A stretch of DNA of 64,000 nt, from the NCBI GenBank assembly GCA_018222765.1, contig JAAEZT010000012.1:47472-111471 (forward strand), written 5' to 3'. This document shows, piece after piece, positions 38,544-47,954 of this stretch. Positions within the stretch are counted from its first letter, which is position 1; each line of letters starts with the position of its first letter. The position numbers and the translations under genes are program-made. The notes beneath the pieces were generated by a model, which worked only from the letters and a program-made list of their open reading frames with translations, did no database searches and was not told the DNA's origin. Source of the DNA: a bacterium. Its GTDB lineage: Bacteria; Verrucomicrobiota; Verrucomicrobiia; Verrucomicrobiales; Akkermansiaceae.

Positions 38544-39808
38544 GCGAAGAGATCTAGAACGGGTTGGCCTTTGTGCGCCACCGAAAAGGGACGCTTGCTT
38601 GGGCTGTAGAGGACCTGGTCGGTAGGGATGCCGAGAGCGTAGGCAATCGTGGCATTGAAATCCGGAATCGTGATCGGTTTTTCCACCACTTCTTCAGCGC
38701 CTTCGGATGTCTTCCCATAGACGTAGCCTCCTTTGAATCCTCCTCCCGCGAGAACACTGGTGAAGGCCTGGGGATAGTGGTCGCGTCCGATGTTGCGATT
38801 GACGATCGGAGTGCGCCCGAATTCGGTGGTCAACACCACCACGGTCTCATCCAGCTTGCCGCTGCTCTCGAGGTCCTCAAGTAATGCGCCCATAGCTTGG
38901 TCCATCGTCTGGCACAAAAGGGGCATCGACGTGAAATTATTCGTATGAGTGTCCCAGCCGCTGAAGCTGACTTCGACCGTGCGGACATTGCTCTCGATCA
39001 GACGTCGCGCGAGGAGGCAACCCTGGCCAAATGGATCGTCGCCATAGCGCTGACGTGTTTTCTTGTCCTCCTTGTTGATGCTGAAGGCTGCTAAGTCGGG
39101 GCTTTCCATCAGGCGGACCGCGTCGGCATACATATCGCCATAGGCCCGAATGGGCTTGGAGTGATAGCGTTCGAGAAACTCGACATCGAGATCCTTGGCG
39201 AGGTCGATCCGTCGTTGAAGCCGATCCCCGCGTAGTGAGGAATGGGCATGCTTGAGTCCTGACTTTGGGTCGGAGATTGCGAGCGGTCCAAATTCGGGCT
39301 CGAAGAAACCACCACTCCCGTGGAACCGGCTTTCCTTTCCGATGAAGACGGAACCGGGCATCGTCGGGTTCAGTTTTCCATTCAGTTTTTGATTCCAAGC
39401 ACCGAGACCAGGGTGGCGGATGGTCGCTCGCTGCTGGTAGCTGGTATGCATGAAATAGTTTCCCTTTTCGTGGTCGCCGGTGGTCGAGGTGAGCGAGTTA
39501 ATGACGCAGAGCTTGTCGGCGTGCTTCGCGAGACTTGGCAGGTGGCTTGAGACGCGAATGCCATCGACGTTGGTATTGATCGGCTTGGTCGATCCTTGGT
39601 TCTCATGGCCGGTCTTCAGGTCGAAAGTGTCGATGTGGCTCATGCCACCGGCCATGTAGAGATAGATCAATTGCTTCGCAGGCTTCTCGCGAGGGGAGAT
39701 CAGGCTTTTGTCACCGGCGGCGGCAAAAAGGGAATTTGTGCTCACTCCCAGAAAGCTTCCCGCGGCAAGCTCGAGGAATCGGCGACGGTTTAAATCGGAT
39801 CTATCCAT
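38540..39808 (-). CDS. DUF1501 protein with Tat-type signal
   Basis: 422 residues. The N-terminus carries NRRRFLELAAG followed by a hydrophobic stretch, a twin-arginine export signal. The body is a DUF1501 domain (alkaline-phosphatase superfamily fold) with IYLYMAGGMSHIDTFDLKTG, SFSGWDTHTNN, LTTEFGRTP and IGRDHYPQAF, which include the expected metal-ligand residues. It is a distant paralogue of the gene at 11916. Gap of 18 bp to the upstream DUF1549/1553 gene and a four-base overlap with the downstream sulfatase show one operon. Function is not established for the family. Confidence 0.88.
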   Translation of the reverse strand: MDRSDLNRRRFLELAAGSFLGVSTNSLFAAAGDKSLISPREKPAKQLIYLYMAGGMSHIDTFDLKTGHENQGSTKPINTNVDGIRVSSHLPSLAKHADKLCVINSLTSTTGDHEKGNYFMHTSYQQRATIRHPGLGAWNQKLNGKLNPTMPGSVFIGKESRFHGSGGFFEPEFGPLAISDPKSGLKHAHSSLRGDRLQRRIDLAKDLDVEFLERYHSKPIRAYGDMYADAVRLMESPDLAAFSINKEDKKTRQRYGDDPFGQGCLLARRLIESNVRTVEVSFSGWDTHTNNFTSMPLLCQTMDQAMGALLEDLESSGKLDETVVVLTTEFGRTPIVNRNIGRDHYPQAFTSVLAGGGFKGGYVYGKTSEGAEEVVEKPITIPDFNATIAYALGIPTDQVLYSPSKRPFSVAHKGQPVLDLFA

Positions 39809-39826
39809 AATGAAGAAGGGCAGGGG

Positions 39827-42118
39827 TTATTGGATGAAGAGGAACTGTCGAGAGTTGAGTAAGGCCCAGACGAGATCTTCGAACGTTTCTTCGCCGTATG
39901 CTTCGAAGTTTTTTAGGATTCGCTCGACTTCTCGCTGAGTCGGTTTTCGTGTTAGCATGGCCCGATAGATTGTCTCGATTTTTTCCTCAGGGGATGAGGC
40001 GGATTCAAGCTGCTTGCCAAGGACCGCGTTGGGATTGGAGATTGCGATGCTTAAGGGACTGTTCAGAAGATAGAGCGCCTGAGGGACGGAGGCATTCGAG
40101 GAGGCGTTATCGATAACGTCGCGATCGGATTGACCAAAGTCGCGTAGGAAATGTCCCCGCTTTGCTGGCGATTCCAGTTCGACGGCCCGGGCCATGCCTC
40201 TTGCGCTCTCATTGAAGTGCCGGAGGTTCTTATGTTCGCGTTCGAGCCATTCTTTTCGCTCCGACGCGTCCAATCCTTCCGGAGGTTTTCTTGCCCTGCT
40301 TTTTGCGATCTTTATCGAGGAATCGGCTGGAAGATCCGCAGTCATGCCTGCCATCATGGCAGAGGGAACAGTCTGTCCGCCTTCGAGGTCCACCAGCACG
40401 ATTTCGCGGCTTCGCCGAATGAATTCACGGTCTTTCATTTTGAGTTCAGTCGTGAGCGCTTTGGCCTTGTCGTTCTCGCCAGCGTCGTAGGCATCAGTGA
40501 TCCGTTTCTCATATTGCGCCTGCTCGGCATAAAGCTTGCGGCGCATTTCACCGACCTTTTTCATCCGGGGGAGAACCTCCTCGATTGGCCTGCCATTGAG
40601 ACTGTGATAGGTGGCTCTCATTCGAGCCATGCGATCAAGCGTCTTTTTCCGGTTGGGGGTATGCTCGTCGACACCTGGAATGATGAGCGTGGCGATCGAG
40701 TCCCAGATTTGCTCACCGCTCATTCGCTGCATCATCGGTCCGGTAAACGAGAAGGGCGTCCCGAGGAAGTGATCCTCACCATGCATTTCCCTCCGGAAGA
40801 GCTCGGTGTGGAAGAGCACGTTCTGGAATGCGCGAAGGTCGTAATTTACCTCGCGCATTAATTCTTCGAGGTATGTCAGCAGCTCCGGCTGATCGATGGT
40901 AGAGATTTCGCTTAAGTCGTCGACTGGTTCGAACAAACCATAACCAAAAGTGCGCTTCCAGAGACGATTCACGATGACGCGGGTGAAGCGAGGGTTTTCC
41001 GGAGAGGTGAGCCATTCGGCGTAGGCCTTCTTACGATCCGACGGGTCGGTGGGCGGCTCAATGTCAGCTCCGAACATCGTCGCGGGTTTGACGAGGTCAT
41101 GCGGTTCGGCGTCGGCATACTGGTAGTCATGAGGCAATTTTAGATCCGTGTCGGAGAGGTGCCTGACTTCCAGATAGGTCGTCTGGTTGTAGAGTTTCCC
41201 GATCGAACCATAGACCGGTTCATTTTTCGACTCGGCCTTCGTTCTTGCAGCGATCCCTCGCAGGGCAAGTTCTCGAAATTTAGGCTCTGTGAGTTTACTG
41301 CGCTCCAAGAATTTTTTGGCGGACTGTTTCGAGAGGAAGGCGTTGATGCTGTCTCGATCCTTCAATGACGGAAAGCCTTTCACTCCGACAGTGTCGTGGT
41401 AGGCGGCATCCTCTTCCGCTCTCAGAGCCTGGTGAATTCCGGAGCGATGAGGGTTGCCTCCGCGATGGTCATATCCATACGTAAAGGCGGCCATCTTGAA
41501 AAAGTCCATCTGCGTCCACTTATCGAAAGGATGGTCGTGGCACTGGGCGCATTCGAGCCGCGTCCCGAGAAAAATGCGAACCGTGTTCGACATGTTGTCG
41601 AGTGGCATTCCGGTATCCCGAATGTAATAGCCCGCGGCTGGATTGTCGAAGACGAGACCATGTCCGGAGACGAGCTGCCTTACCATGTCATCATAGGACG
41701 TGTTCGCCGCGATCTGCTTCTTAATCCACTCTTTGTATTCGACGGTCCAGTGCACCCCCTCCTGAACTCGCAGAAGGTCCGCCCAGAACTGGTAGTGATG
41801 CGCGGTGTAGCCTGCATCGTTGTCCAGCAATTGCTGGATGAGATGAGAGTGCTTTTCTGGATCCGTTACTTCGAGAAACTGGTCGGCTTCTTCGATTGTC
41901 GGAACTCGCCCGATGATCGCCAGATAAGTTCTGCGGAGAAATTGCTCGTCGGAGATGGTAGGATTTGGAGCGAGTTTCTTGCTCTTGAGATGGGCGTTGA
42001 GAAAGGAGTCAATTTTCCTGGCCGCCGGACGAGGATCGAAATCGGCGGCGGCGACACTCGATAGCAAAAGAGTGAGGCTGAGTTGGGATAAAATGAGCAA
42101 TGCGGTGGTCTTCATCAT
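39827..42118 (-). CDS. DUF1549/DUF1553 protein with haem motif
   Basis: 763 residues with a signal peptide (MMKTTALLILSQLSLTLLLS...). DUF1549 occupies about 30-230 with ECAQCHDHPFD (C190, C193, H194), a potential c-type haem site; DUF1553 covers about 355-760, including VNRLWKRTFGYGL and the end RQFLFIQ typical of the family. Between them is a shorter linker than in the paralogue at 9511, with no F5/8C insert. A charged helical stretch near 555-620 (KALTTELKMKDREFIRRSRE) may form a coiled coil. It is the first gene of the operon reading to 36330, and a 40-base motif also found before the sulfatase-glycosidase gene lies 27 bases ahead of its start. Confidence 0.88.
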   Translation of the reverse strand: MMKTTALLILSQLSLTLLLSSVAAADFDPRPAARKIDSFLNAHLKSKKLAPNPTISDEQFLRRTYLAIIGRVPTIEEADQFLEVTDPEKHSHLIQQLLDNDAGYTAHHYQFWADLLRVQEGVHWTVEYKEWIKKQIAANTSYDDMVRQLVSGHGLVFDNPAAGYYIRDTGMPLDNMSNTVRIFLGTRLECAQCHDHPFDKWTQMDFFKMAAFTYGYDHRGGNPHRSGIHQALRAEEDAAYHDTVGVKGFPSLKDRDSINAFLSKQSAKKFLERSKLTEPKFRELALRGIAARTKAESKNEPVYGSIGKLYNQTTYLEVRHLSDTDLKLPHDYQYADAEPHDLVKPATMFGADIEPPTDPSDRKKAYAEWLTSPENPRFTRVIVNRLWKRTFGYGLFEPVDDLSEISTIDQPELLTYLEELMREVNYDLRAFQNVLFHTELFRREMHGEDHFLGTPFSFTGPMMQRMSGEQIWDSIATLIIPGVDEHTPNRKKTLDRMARMRATYHSLNGRPIEEVLPRMKKVGEMRRKLYAEQAQYEKRITDAYDAGENDKAKALTTELKMKDREFIRRSREIVLVDLEGGQTVPSAMMAGMTADLPADSSIKIAKSRARKPPEGLDASERKEWLEREHKNLRHFNESARGMARAVELESPAKRGHFLRDFGQSDRDVIDNASSNASVPQALYLLNSPLSIAISNPNAVLGKQLESASSPEEKIETIYRAMLTRKPTQREVERILKNFEAYGEETFEDLVWALLNSRQFLFIQ

Positions 42119-42144
42119 TTCATTCTTGCAGGGAGTGTTCAGTA

Positions 42145-42184
42145 ACTAAGTTTCTTTTGCCAAAAAATTGGCCGCTTTTTTGTT
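42145..42184 (-). promoter_or_regulatory. Shared upstream motif, copy B
   Basis: On the minus strand this 40-base block reads as an A-run, then GGCCAATTTTT, a variable spacer, and GAAACTTAGT. The block at 46751-46790 has the same parts at the same spacing; I count 28 of 40 identical positions by hand. It lies 27-66 bases upstream of ATG 42118, where a promoter or operator belongs. Regulator unknown. Confidence 0.5.
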
Positions 42185-42292
42185 TCTTTTGGCTGCTCTA
42201 GCCATCAGCGCTCGCGAATTATGAGTCGAAAGCCGACGAATTCTGAGCTGTATGGGAAGTGGTTGTTTGGGGAGGCGTGACCCGTAGGCGAA

Positions 42293-45200
42293 TTAGCGGA
42301 GGCTTACTTCCAGTGGCCTCGAGAGATCAGGGCTCTCCGCAACCCTCTCGCCGTCCAGCCAGACATACAGTTTGCTTTGATCGCCCTCCTTTTTGTCATC
42401 CCAGTCTTTCTTCCACAAGATCTCGACTTCGTGACCGTGGTAGCGGAGGTCTCCGAGATAAAAGTAGTCCCAGGCGTTTTCCGGGACCAACGGGTGAATC
42501 GTGAAGCGTTTTTCATGGCTGGGAAGAAACCCGATGAGGTCCTCAATTAACATGTCAGGGAAAGTGGAATGGAAGTAGTCCTGAACATCGCCGAACCCTT
42601 TACCCATGGCGGGACGGCTCTGAACCACGTCGCCGCCACCGGGCATGCGATAGCCGCCCGTGCGGGGGAGATACCACTCTCCAATCGTGCGACGGCGGCC
42701 ATGGAGTTCGACGTATTGCGTCATGTGGTCGTAGAGCAACTGGCGATCTGCATCGCTGATGGCTCCGCGCGTTGCTTTGTAGTTACGCAAGTAGTTGGCG
42801 TAGGCCTTGTAGACGACTGAGTTTTGAAAGGGCCAGCCGCGACCGTTCCAGCCGTAGGACATTTCGTTGAAGAAGTCGTGGCGATATTCGGCTGTCGACA
42901 TGCCGAAGGGCTGTTTGAATCCCATCTCATCATCGAGCTGCTTCCAGGCGATGTCGAACTGATCGTCCCCGGTCGGCAGCAGATTGAAATACCAGGGTGT
43001 GTAGCCAACGGTCTCGCGAATGATGCTGAGCTGGTCGACAACGCCACCAGTATGGAGGTTGTCGCCAGCGAGTCGGGAGTAGAAGAAGGGATCATCAATG
43101 GAACCGCGTTTCTCGTAGAACACGTGCTTATCGTCCTTCGAAGCTTGATGCCACATCGCGCCAATAATCTGCTCCTGGAGCTCCGCTGCTCGCTTGGTGT
43201 ATTTCGCCGCTTTTTTGTCATCGCCCTGCATGGTGTAGAGATTTCCAAGCGAGGCATAGTTTCCATACATGTAGCAATTCAGCGAGGGGCGAACGGTAAA
43301 ACAGTTGGGATAGCTTTTGGGGTTCTGTTTTCTTCGTTCTCCGTTTTTATCGATGAACCAATCATGATTGCCACCGAAGGCCTGCGGGATTGTATTGTAG
43401 TTCTCGAGATCGAAGGATTGGGGATAGGTGAGCGGATCATTCTTTATCCCCTCGTCGAAGGCGGCGTGCCAGCCTTTGCCGTCGGTGAAGTAACGACGCC
43501 AGCGCTCCTGCCCTTTGTAGGGCTCCTCCCGATTAATCTCAGCGGTATAGGCGGTGAAGGCGCCCTCGGACGCGATCAGACCCAGAGTGGTTGAGATCGT
43601 GAACTCGTTGGCGTCATACATGTCGAGACACTTGTAGAGACCATCGGTCGTCTTGCCGGGAGCCTTCACTTGGAAAATCAAGTCCCAGATTTCCTGATGA
43701 CGTTCCATTGCTGGAAGCAGGCGATCCCGCCACTGGGCGTCGGGGTGAATCTTAAGCATTGCCTCGGAAGCGTCGACCATCCAACTGGTGTAGTGATGGC
43801 TTTGCGGGCGGGGCAGGGTGGCGAGCCAGGTGTTATTTTGATGTTGCATCTCGTGGGACGGCGGCCCCGCGAGCCAATACTCAGCGTATGACTTGAGATA
43901 CTTGGGATCACGCATCCAGCGGAGATCATAAAATTGGTGCCCGGCCGGAGCGGGAATCGCACCGCTGTTTGATGCCCAACCCGGAAAGCCGGGAAACTCG
44001 GTGAAGACGTAAAACTTTTGATCGTCTTCTTCCCACTCCTTGAGGTGTTTAGAAATCATCCACCAACGGTAATTGAAGACCTCGGTGTAATCTTCGTGTG
44101 AGCAAAGGAACTTGGGAACGTTCTGCTGAAGAAATTCCTCGTTATTGTGTTTCTCAAGCCAGCCGTCGAATTCGGGGCGATTACCGTTGAGGTGAGAGTA
44201 GCCGTTGAATTCATCGACATCAGCGGTCAGAGTTTTCTGAGCTTCTTTTTTGATCCTCTTGAGTTCCTTGTCAGGATCGCTGAAGGGCTTGGTTGGCTCT
44301 GGTGCTTTCGCATTAAAGCGACAGGCGAGCACTGCTCCGGAGAGTTCCTCGCGTAGTTTGATCTCAACGCGAAGCTTCGAGGTTGTGACCGGCTTGGCAA
44401 ATGTCACTCGGTTGAATTGATCTCGTTCAACACCAGGGGCTATTTCGTTTATAGCAATTTCCTTCCATTCGTTGTTCGTCCACGAGAGGAGCTTCCATGA
44501 TTTGGGCAGAACTTCCTGACGCTCGTTCCTGAAGCTGGCCGCGGCCTGAGCTTCGTCGAACCAATAGAGACCCGCGTTCTCGAACGTCTGTGGCTCCTCA
44601 TATTCGAACTGGACCCATTCTGTGGTCCCTCGATTCGGATGGAAACTCAGACGTGGAACCCGGTAGTCGGACGAGGAGGACGGCTCAATTTCATCGATGA
44701 GCGCCGTGGCGTTTGCGCCCGGAAGAGACGAAGTCACCTTTGGGCCATTTCGGGTTTCAGGGAAGGGTTTTACCTTGGCGCGGTCGGCGAAACGATTCCA
44801 TTCCGCAGACAACCCAGCGATGATTTCGGGATGCTTCACGGCGACATTATTCGTCTCGCTGCGATCATTGGTGAGATCGTAGAGTTCCCAGACGATGGGC
44901 TCGCTGCGATCATTCTCGGTGACGAGCTTCCACTTGCCTTGTCGAACAGCGGCATGGGTTTCGTGCTGCCAGAAGATGGGCCGATCCTCCATTTTTTGAT
45001 CAGGTTCCCGAAGGTAGGGTAGCATGCTGACTCCCTCGAGTGGCAGCCGGTCCTTGCCGCCGAAATTCGAGGGATGCTTTGCACCTGCCACGTCCAAGAG
45101 GGTTGGCATGATGTCAACGAAGTGAAAGTAGGGCTGGGTCGATACTTTGCCTTTGGCATTGAATCCTTTGGGCCAGTGAACGATCAGGGGGGATGCGATT

Positions 45201-46612
45201 CCGCCTTCGTGAGCAAACTTCTTAAACTTTCGGAAGGGTGAGTTTGAATAAGAGGCCCAGCCCTGGCCTTGCGACGTGGCCCATCCACTGAATTTTTTCC
45301 ATTCCTTGTAATTGGACTTCATGTAGCCCACGCCGCCAAGCTTGTCCTTGCGCGACCAGCCACCCTCTTCCTGTTCGCCTCTTCGGGTAAACTCTCCATT
45401 GCGCCATTCACCCTCGGCGTAGTCGAACTTCCCGCCTGCAAAATGTGTTCCGAAGACTCCCATTTCGCCCGAACAACCATTGTCCGAGACAAAGAGAATC
45501 AGCGTGTTTTCGTAAACACCTTCCGCTTTTAGTTTGTCGACCACGCGTCCGATGTTTTCGTCCATGTTGTCGATCTGCGCGTTGTAGATCGCTCGACGAA
45601 ACCGTGCCTCTTTTTTGACTTCTTCGGACAAGTCTTTCCACTTTGGCAGGCGATTGCGGTCGGTGCCCGTTTGCATGCCCGGCATGATGCGAACGTTATT
45701 GAAGTAATGAACTTCGGGGAGACGTTGACCTGACGGGACAACGCCAGCGGTTTTCTGTCTTGCGAGTTTCTTTTGTCGCATCTCGTCCCAGCCGTCGCCA
45801 AATTCCGCGATCCAATCTGGATCTTGGAGTTTCGCATCATACTTCGCGATGGTCTCATCCGGAGCCTCGAGAGGGAAGTGGGGCGCGTTATAGGTCAGGT
45901 AGAGGAAGAAGGGTTTGTCGTCTTGCTTCAACGCATCGTCGATGTATTCGAGCGCAACGTCGGTGAAGTATTCCGTGGTGTAGAAATCCTTATCCGGCTG
46001 GTAGGGATTTTTTAGGGTGGTGTTGTCGTTGTCCCCGGGAATCAAGAGTTTCCCATCCTGGTAAATATCGCAGCTGCTGAGCACTTTCCAGTAGCTGTCG
46101 ATGTGCGTGCGAACCACCGTGGATCGATCAAAGCCACGGTTCTCGGGGAGCGAGTGGGCGGGGGGATTGCGGTGAGCGGCTGCATGCCATTTGCCGCTCG
46201 TGAAGGTGGTGTAACCTGCTTCTCTCAGCGCCTCGCCAAGGGTGACTCCATTTTCATTGAGCGAGCCTTCGTAGCCCGGTCCCCAGTCGGCGTATACCAT
46301 GAAGCCTACGCCTGCCTGATGTTGATAGAGTCCGGTGAGTAGGCTGGCGCGAGACGGACAGCAACGCGCCGCGTTATACATCTGGGTGAAACGAAGGCCG
46401 TTCTTGGCAAGATCGTCGAGCCGGGGTGTTTCGATCTCGCTACCATAGCAACCGAGGTCTGAGTAGCCCAGATCGTCGGCAAGGATGACGATGATATTTG
46501 GTTTGGAATTCGACTCGGTCTCTGCGCCGGATGCCGCCCCAAGGACACAAAGAAGAAAGAGTGTGCTCCAAAAGGGAAAGGCGCGCAGAGGGTGAATACG
46601 GCTGGTAGTCAT
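42293..46612 (-). CDS. Sulfatase / F5-8C-like / (alpha/alpha)6 glycoside hydrolase-like fusion
   Basis: 1439 residues with a signal peptide (to about residue 30). The sulfatase domain (about 37-640) has ADDLGYSDLGCYG, formylglycine motif C84-C-P-S-R-ASLLTG, SGKWHAAAH and SDNGCSGEMG, arylsulfatase-like. A discoidin-like sandwich follows (about 650-780). The remaining 650 residues look like an (alpha/alpha)6 toroid of the GH63/MGH1-like group (WMVDASEAMLKIH, DMYDANEFTISTTLG, GGHNDW-like GGNHDW, WNGRGWPFQNSVVYKAYANY), ending in a small sandwich. This would couple desulfation and glycosidic cleavage in one secreted enzyme. Catalytic acids of the glycosidase cannot be assigned with confidence. Confidence 0.85.
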   Translation of the reverse strand: MTTSRIHPLRAFPFWSTLFLLCVLGAASGAETESNSKPNIIVILADDLGYSDLGCYGSEIETPRLDDLAKNGLRFTQMYNAARCCPSRASLLTGLYQHQAGVGFMVYADWGPGYEGSLNENGVTLGEALREAGYTTFTSGKWHAAAHRNPPAHSLPENRGFDRSTVVRTHIDSYWKVLSSCDIYQDGKLLIPGDNDNTTLKNPYQPDKDFYTTEYFTDVALEYIDDALKQDDKPFFLYLTYNAPHFPLEAPDETIAKYDAKLQDPDWIAEFGDGWDEMRQKKLARQKTAGVVPSGQRLPEVHYFNNVRIMPGMQTGTDRNRLPKWKDLSEEVKKEARFRRAIYNAQIDNMDENIGRVVDKLKAEGVYENTLILFVSDNGCSGEMGVFGTHFAGGKFDYAEGEWRNGEFTRRGEQEEGGWSRKDKLGGVGYMKSNYKEWKKFSGWATSQGQGWASYSNSPFRKFKKFAHEGGIASPLIVHWPKGFNAKGKVSTQPYFHFVDIMPTLLDVAGAKHPSNFGGKDRLPLEGVSMLPYLREPDQKMEDRPIFWQHETHAAVRQGKWKLVTENDRSEPIVWELYDLTNDRSETNNVAVKHPEIIAGLSAEWNRFADRAKVKPFPETRNGPKVTSSLPGANATALIDEIEPSSSSDYRVPRLSFHPNRGTTEWVQFEYEEPQTFENAGLYWFDEAQAAASFRNERQEVLPKSWKLLSWTNNEWKEIAINEIAPGVERDQFNRVTFAKPVTTSKLRVEIKLREELSGAVLACRFNAKAPEPTKPFSDPDKELKRIKKEAQKTLTADVDEFNGYSHLNGNRPEFDGWLEKHNNEEFLQQNVPKFLCSHEDYTEVFNYRWWMISKHLKEWEEDDQKFYVFTEFPGFPGWASNSGAIPAPAGHQFYDLRWMRDPKYLKSYAEYWLAGPPSHEMQHQNNTWLATLPRPQSHHYTSWMVDASEAMLKIHPDAQWRDRLLPAMERHQEIWDLIFQVKAPGKTTDGLYKCLDMYDANEFTISTTLGLIASEGAFTAYTAEINREEPYKGQERWRRYFTDGKGWHAAFDEGIKNDPLTYPQSFDLENYNTIPQAFGGNHDWFIDKNGERRKQNPKSYPNCFTVRPSLNCYMYGNYASLGNLYTMQGDDKKAAKYTKRAAELQEQIIGAMWHQASKDDKHVFYEKRGSIDDPFFYSRLAGDNLHTGGVVDQLSIIRETVGYTPWYFNLLPTGDDQFDIAWKQLDDEMGFKQPFGMSTAEYRHDFFNEMSYGWNGRGWPFQNSVVYKAYANYLRNYKATRGAISDADRQLLYDHMTQYVELHGRRRTIGEWYLPRTGGYRMPGGGDVVQSRPAMGKGFGDVQDYFHSTFPDMLIEDLIGFLPSHEKRFTIHPLVPENAWDYFYLGDLRYHGHEVEILWKKDWDDKKEGDQSKLYVWLDGERVAESPDLSRPLEVSLR

Positions 46613-46981
46613 GAGATGATTTGGAGGGCGGTGGTGTTTCGAGCCATCGAGAGAAAAAAGAAGACACCCCGGGCGCGTATCGTGCGGAGAGTGAGACAGG
46701 ATTCTTTGTCTTCAAACGATTCTGAGAGACCATAAAGGGAAACTTCATAAACTAAGTTCCGTAGACTGAAATATTGGCCTCTTTTTTTAGTTTTTTCGTG
46801 ATGGGAGCTCAGTGGGAATTTCGCAGTGCGCTTGCTTCTCCTTCCAGTGTTGTTGATGCCGGCCTCTCGCTCATTTGTTTTCGGGAGGTCTAGGGGGGGA
46901 GCTGGGTAGGCGGATTGTTTTTATGACTTTTCCTCAGGTGAGATGCTTTGGCTCGAGTTTGCGATTCGAGTTGGCGGTACC
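46613..46981. other. Intergenic region upstream of the sulfatase-glycosidase gene
   Basis: About 370 bp between the sulfatase-glycosidase start and the end of the MscS gene, both on the minus strand. It contains the 40-base shared motif at 46751-46790 and otherwise no ORF, tRNA or clear terminator. A long untranslated leader for the downstream gene is possible. Confidence 0.5.
46751..46790 (-). promoter_or_regulatory. Shared upstream motif, copy A
   Basis: Minus-strand block with the parts A-run, GGCCAATATTT, spacer and GGAACTTAGT, matching copy B at 42145-42184 in order and spacing. It lies 139 bases upstream of ATG 46612. Two sulfatase transcription units therefore share this element, which could be a promoter or an operator for a common regulator. 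Confidence 0.5.
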
Positions 46982-47815
46982 CTACCCATTGGAGCTTCCC
47001 TTTAAATGCACTTCACTTTGAGGGTAAGGGATTGAGATGCCAGCTTCGTCGAGTGCCAGTTTGAGGTTTTTTGTAAAATCCAACTTAGACTGCCACCAGT
47101 CTTCTCGCTTATACCATGCCTGCACAATAATATTCACTGAGCTATCGCCAAGTGAGACAACATCCACGCGGGTCGGTTCGTCTTTTAGCACCCGGATATC
47201 GGCATCGATGACGGACTGTATAGTCCTAATTGCCTTATCGATATCGTCTTCGTAAGCGATGCCAACTGTCTCATTGAGGCGGCGCATATCTCTATCGGTT
47301 ACAGAATAGTTAACGATTTCGCTCCCCCAGATTTTACTGTTAGGAATCATAACTGATGGCCCGTCTGCTTCGTGTGCTTGAGTGACGAATAATCCGAGTT
47401 CGTCAATGATGATCACTTTGCCTCCTATTTTGACCGAATGTCCTACGCTAAAAGGTCGCAGTGCGAGCAGCATGATGCCAGACGCAACATTACTAAGAGT
47501 GCCTTGGAGGGCCAAGCCAACTGCGATGCCAGAGGCGCCGAGCAGCGCAATAAAGCTTGTTGTTTCAACGCCGAATTGTCCGAGGACCGTGATAATCGTA
47601 AGGGCGACAACGAGCAGATAAACACATCGAACCATTACTTTTTCAATAAGCGGATCGAGGTTGACTTTGCTTTCCATCAGCCTCGCAGTCGCGCGTGATA
47701 GGATCTTAGCGAGCCAGAAGCCGATGATAAGAATCAATATGGCACCCAGAACGACCATGCCATGTTCGACTGTATAGTTGGTAAGCTTTTGTATGAGTTC
47801 GTCTTTAGTGATCAT
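46982..47815 (-). CDS. mscS: Small-conductance mechanosensitive channel
   Basis: 277 residues from ATG 47815, chosen because AGGA lies about ten bases upstream; an in-frame ATG at 47842 would add nine residues. Three membrane segments (about 20-38, 60-78 and 83-115), the last being the Gly/Ala-rich pore helix GASGIAVGLALQGTLSNVASG, then the cytoplasmic beta and alpha/beta domains with IPNSKIWGSEIVNYS, close to E. coli MscS in length and order. It opens on membrane stretch and protects against hypo-osmotic shock. Stands apart from the polysaccharide genes. Confidence 0.93.
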   Translation of the reverse strand: MITKDELIQKLTNYTVEHGMVVLGAILILIIGFWLAKILSRATARLMESKVNLDPLIEKVMVRCVYLLVVALTIITVLGQFGVETTSFIALLGASGIAVGLALQGTLSNVASGIMLLALRPFSVGHSVKIGGKVIIIDELGLFVTQAHEADGPSVMIPNSKIWGSEIVNYSVTDRDMRRLNETVGIAYEDDIDKAIRTIQSVIDADIRVLKDEPTRVDVVSLGDSSVNIIVQAWYKREDWWQSKLDFTKNLKLALDEAGISIPYPQSEVHLKGSSNG

Positions 47816-47954
47816 CTTTGTGTCTTCCTGATAGGAATTCATTCCTCGGGGGGGAGAGTCTTAAAGCCAGTTCTTGATTGAGAGTGGGGTATGAAAAGGA
47901 GAAAGATGCTGAAGGGCTTTTAGAAACCCTGCGTCAGCTAGTCTTTGGTTTTAT

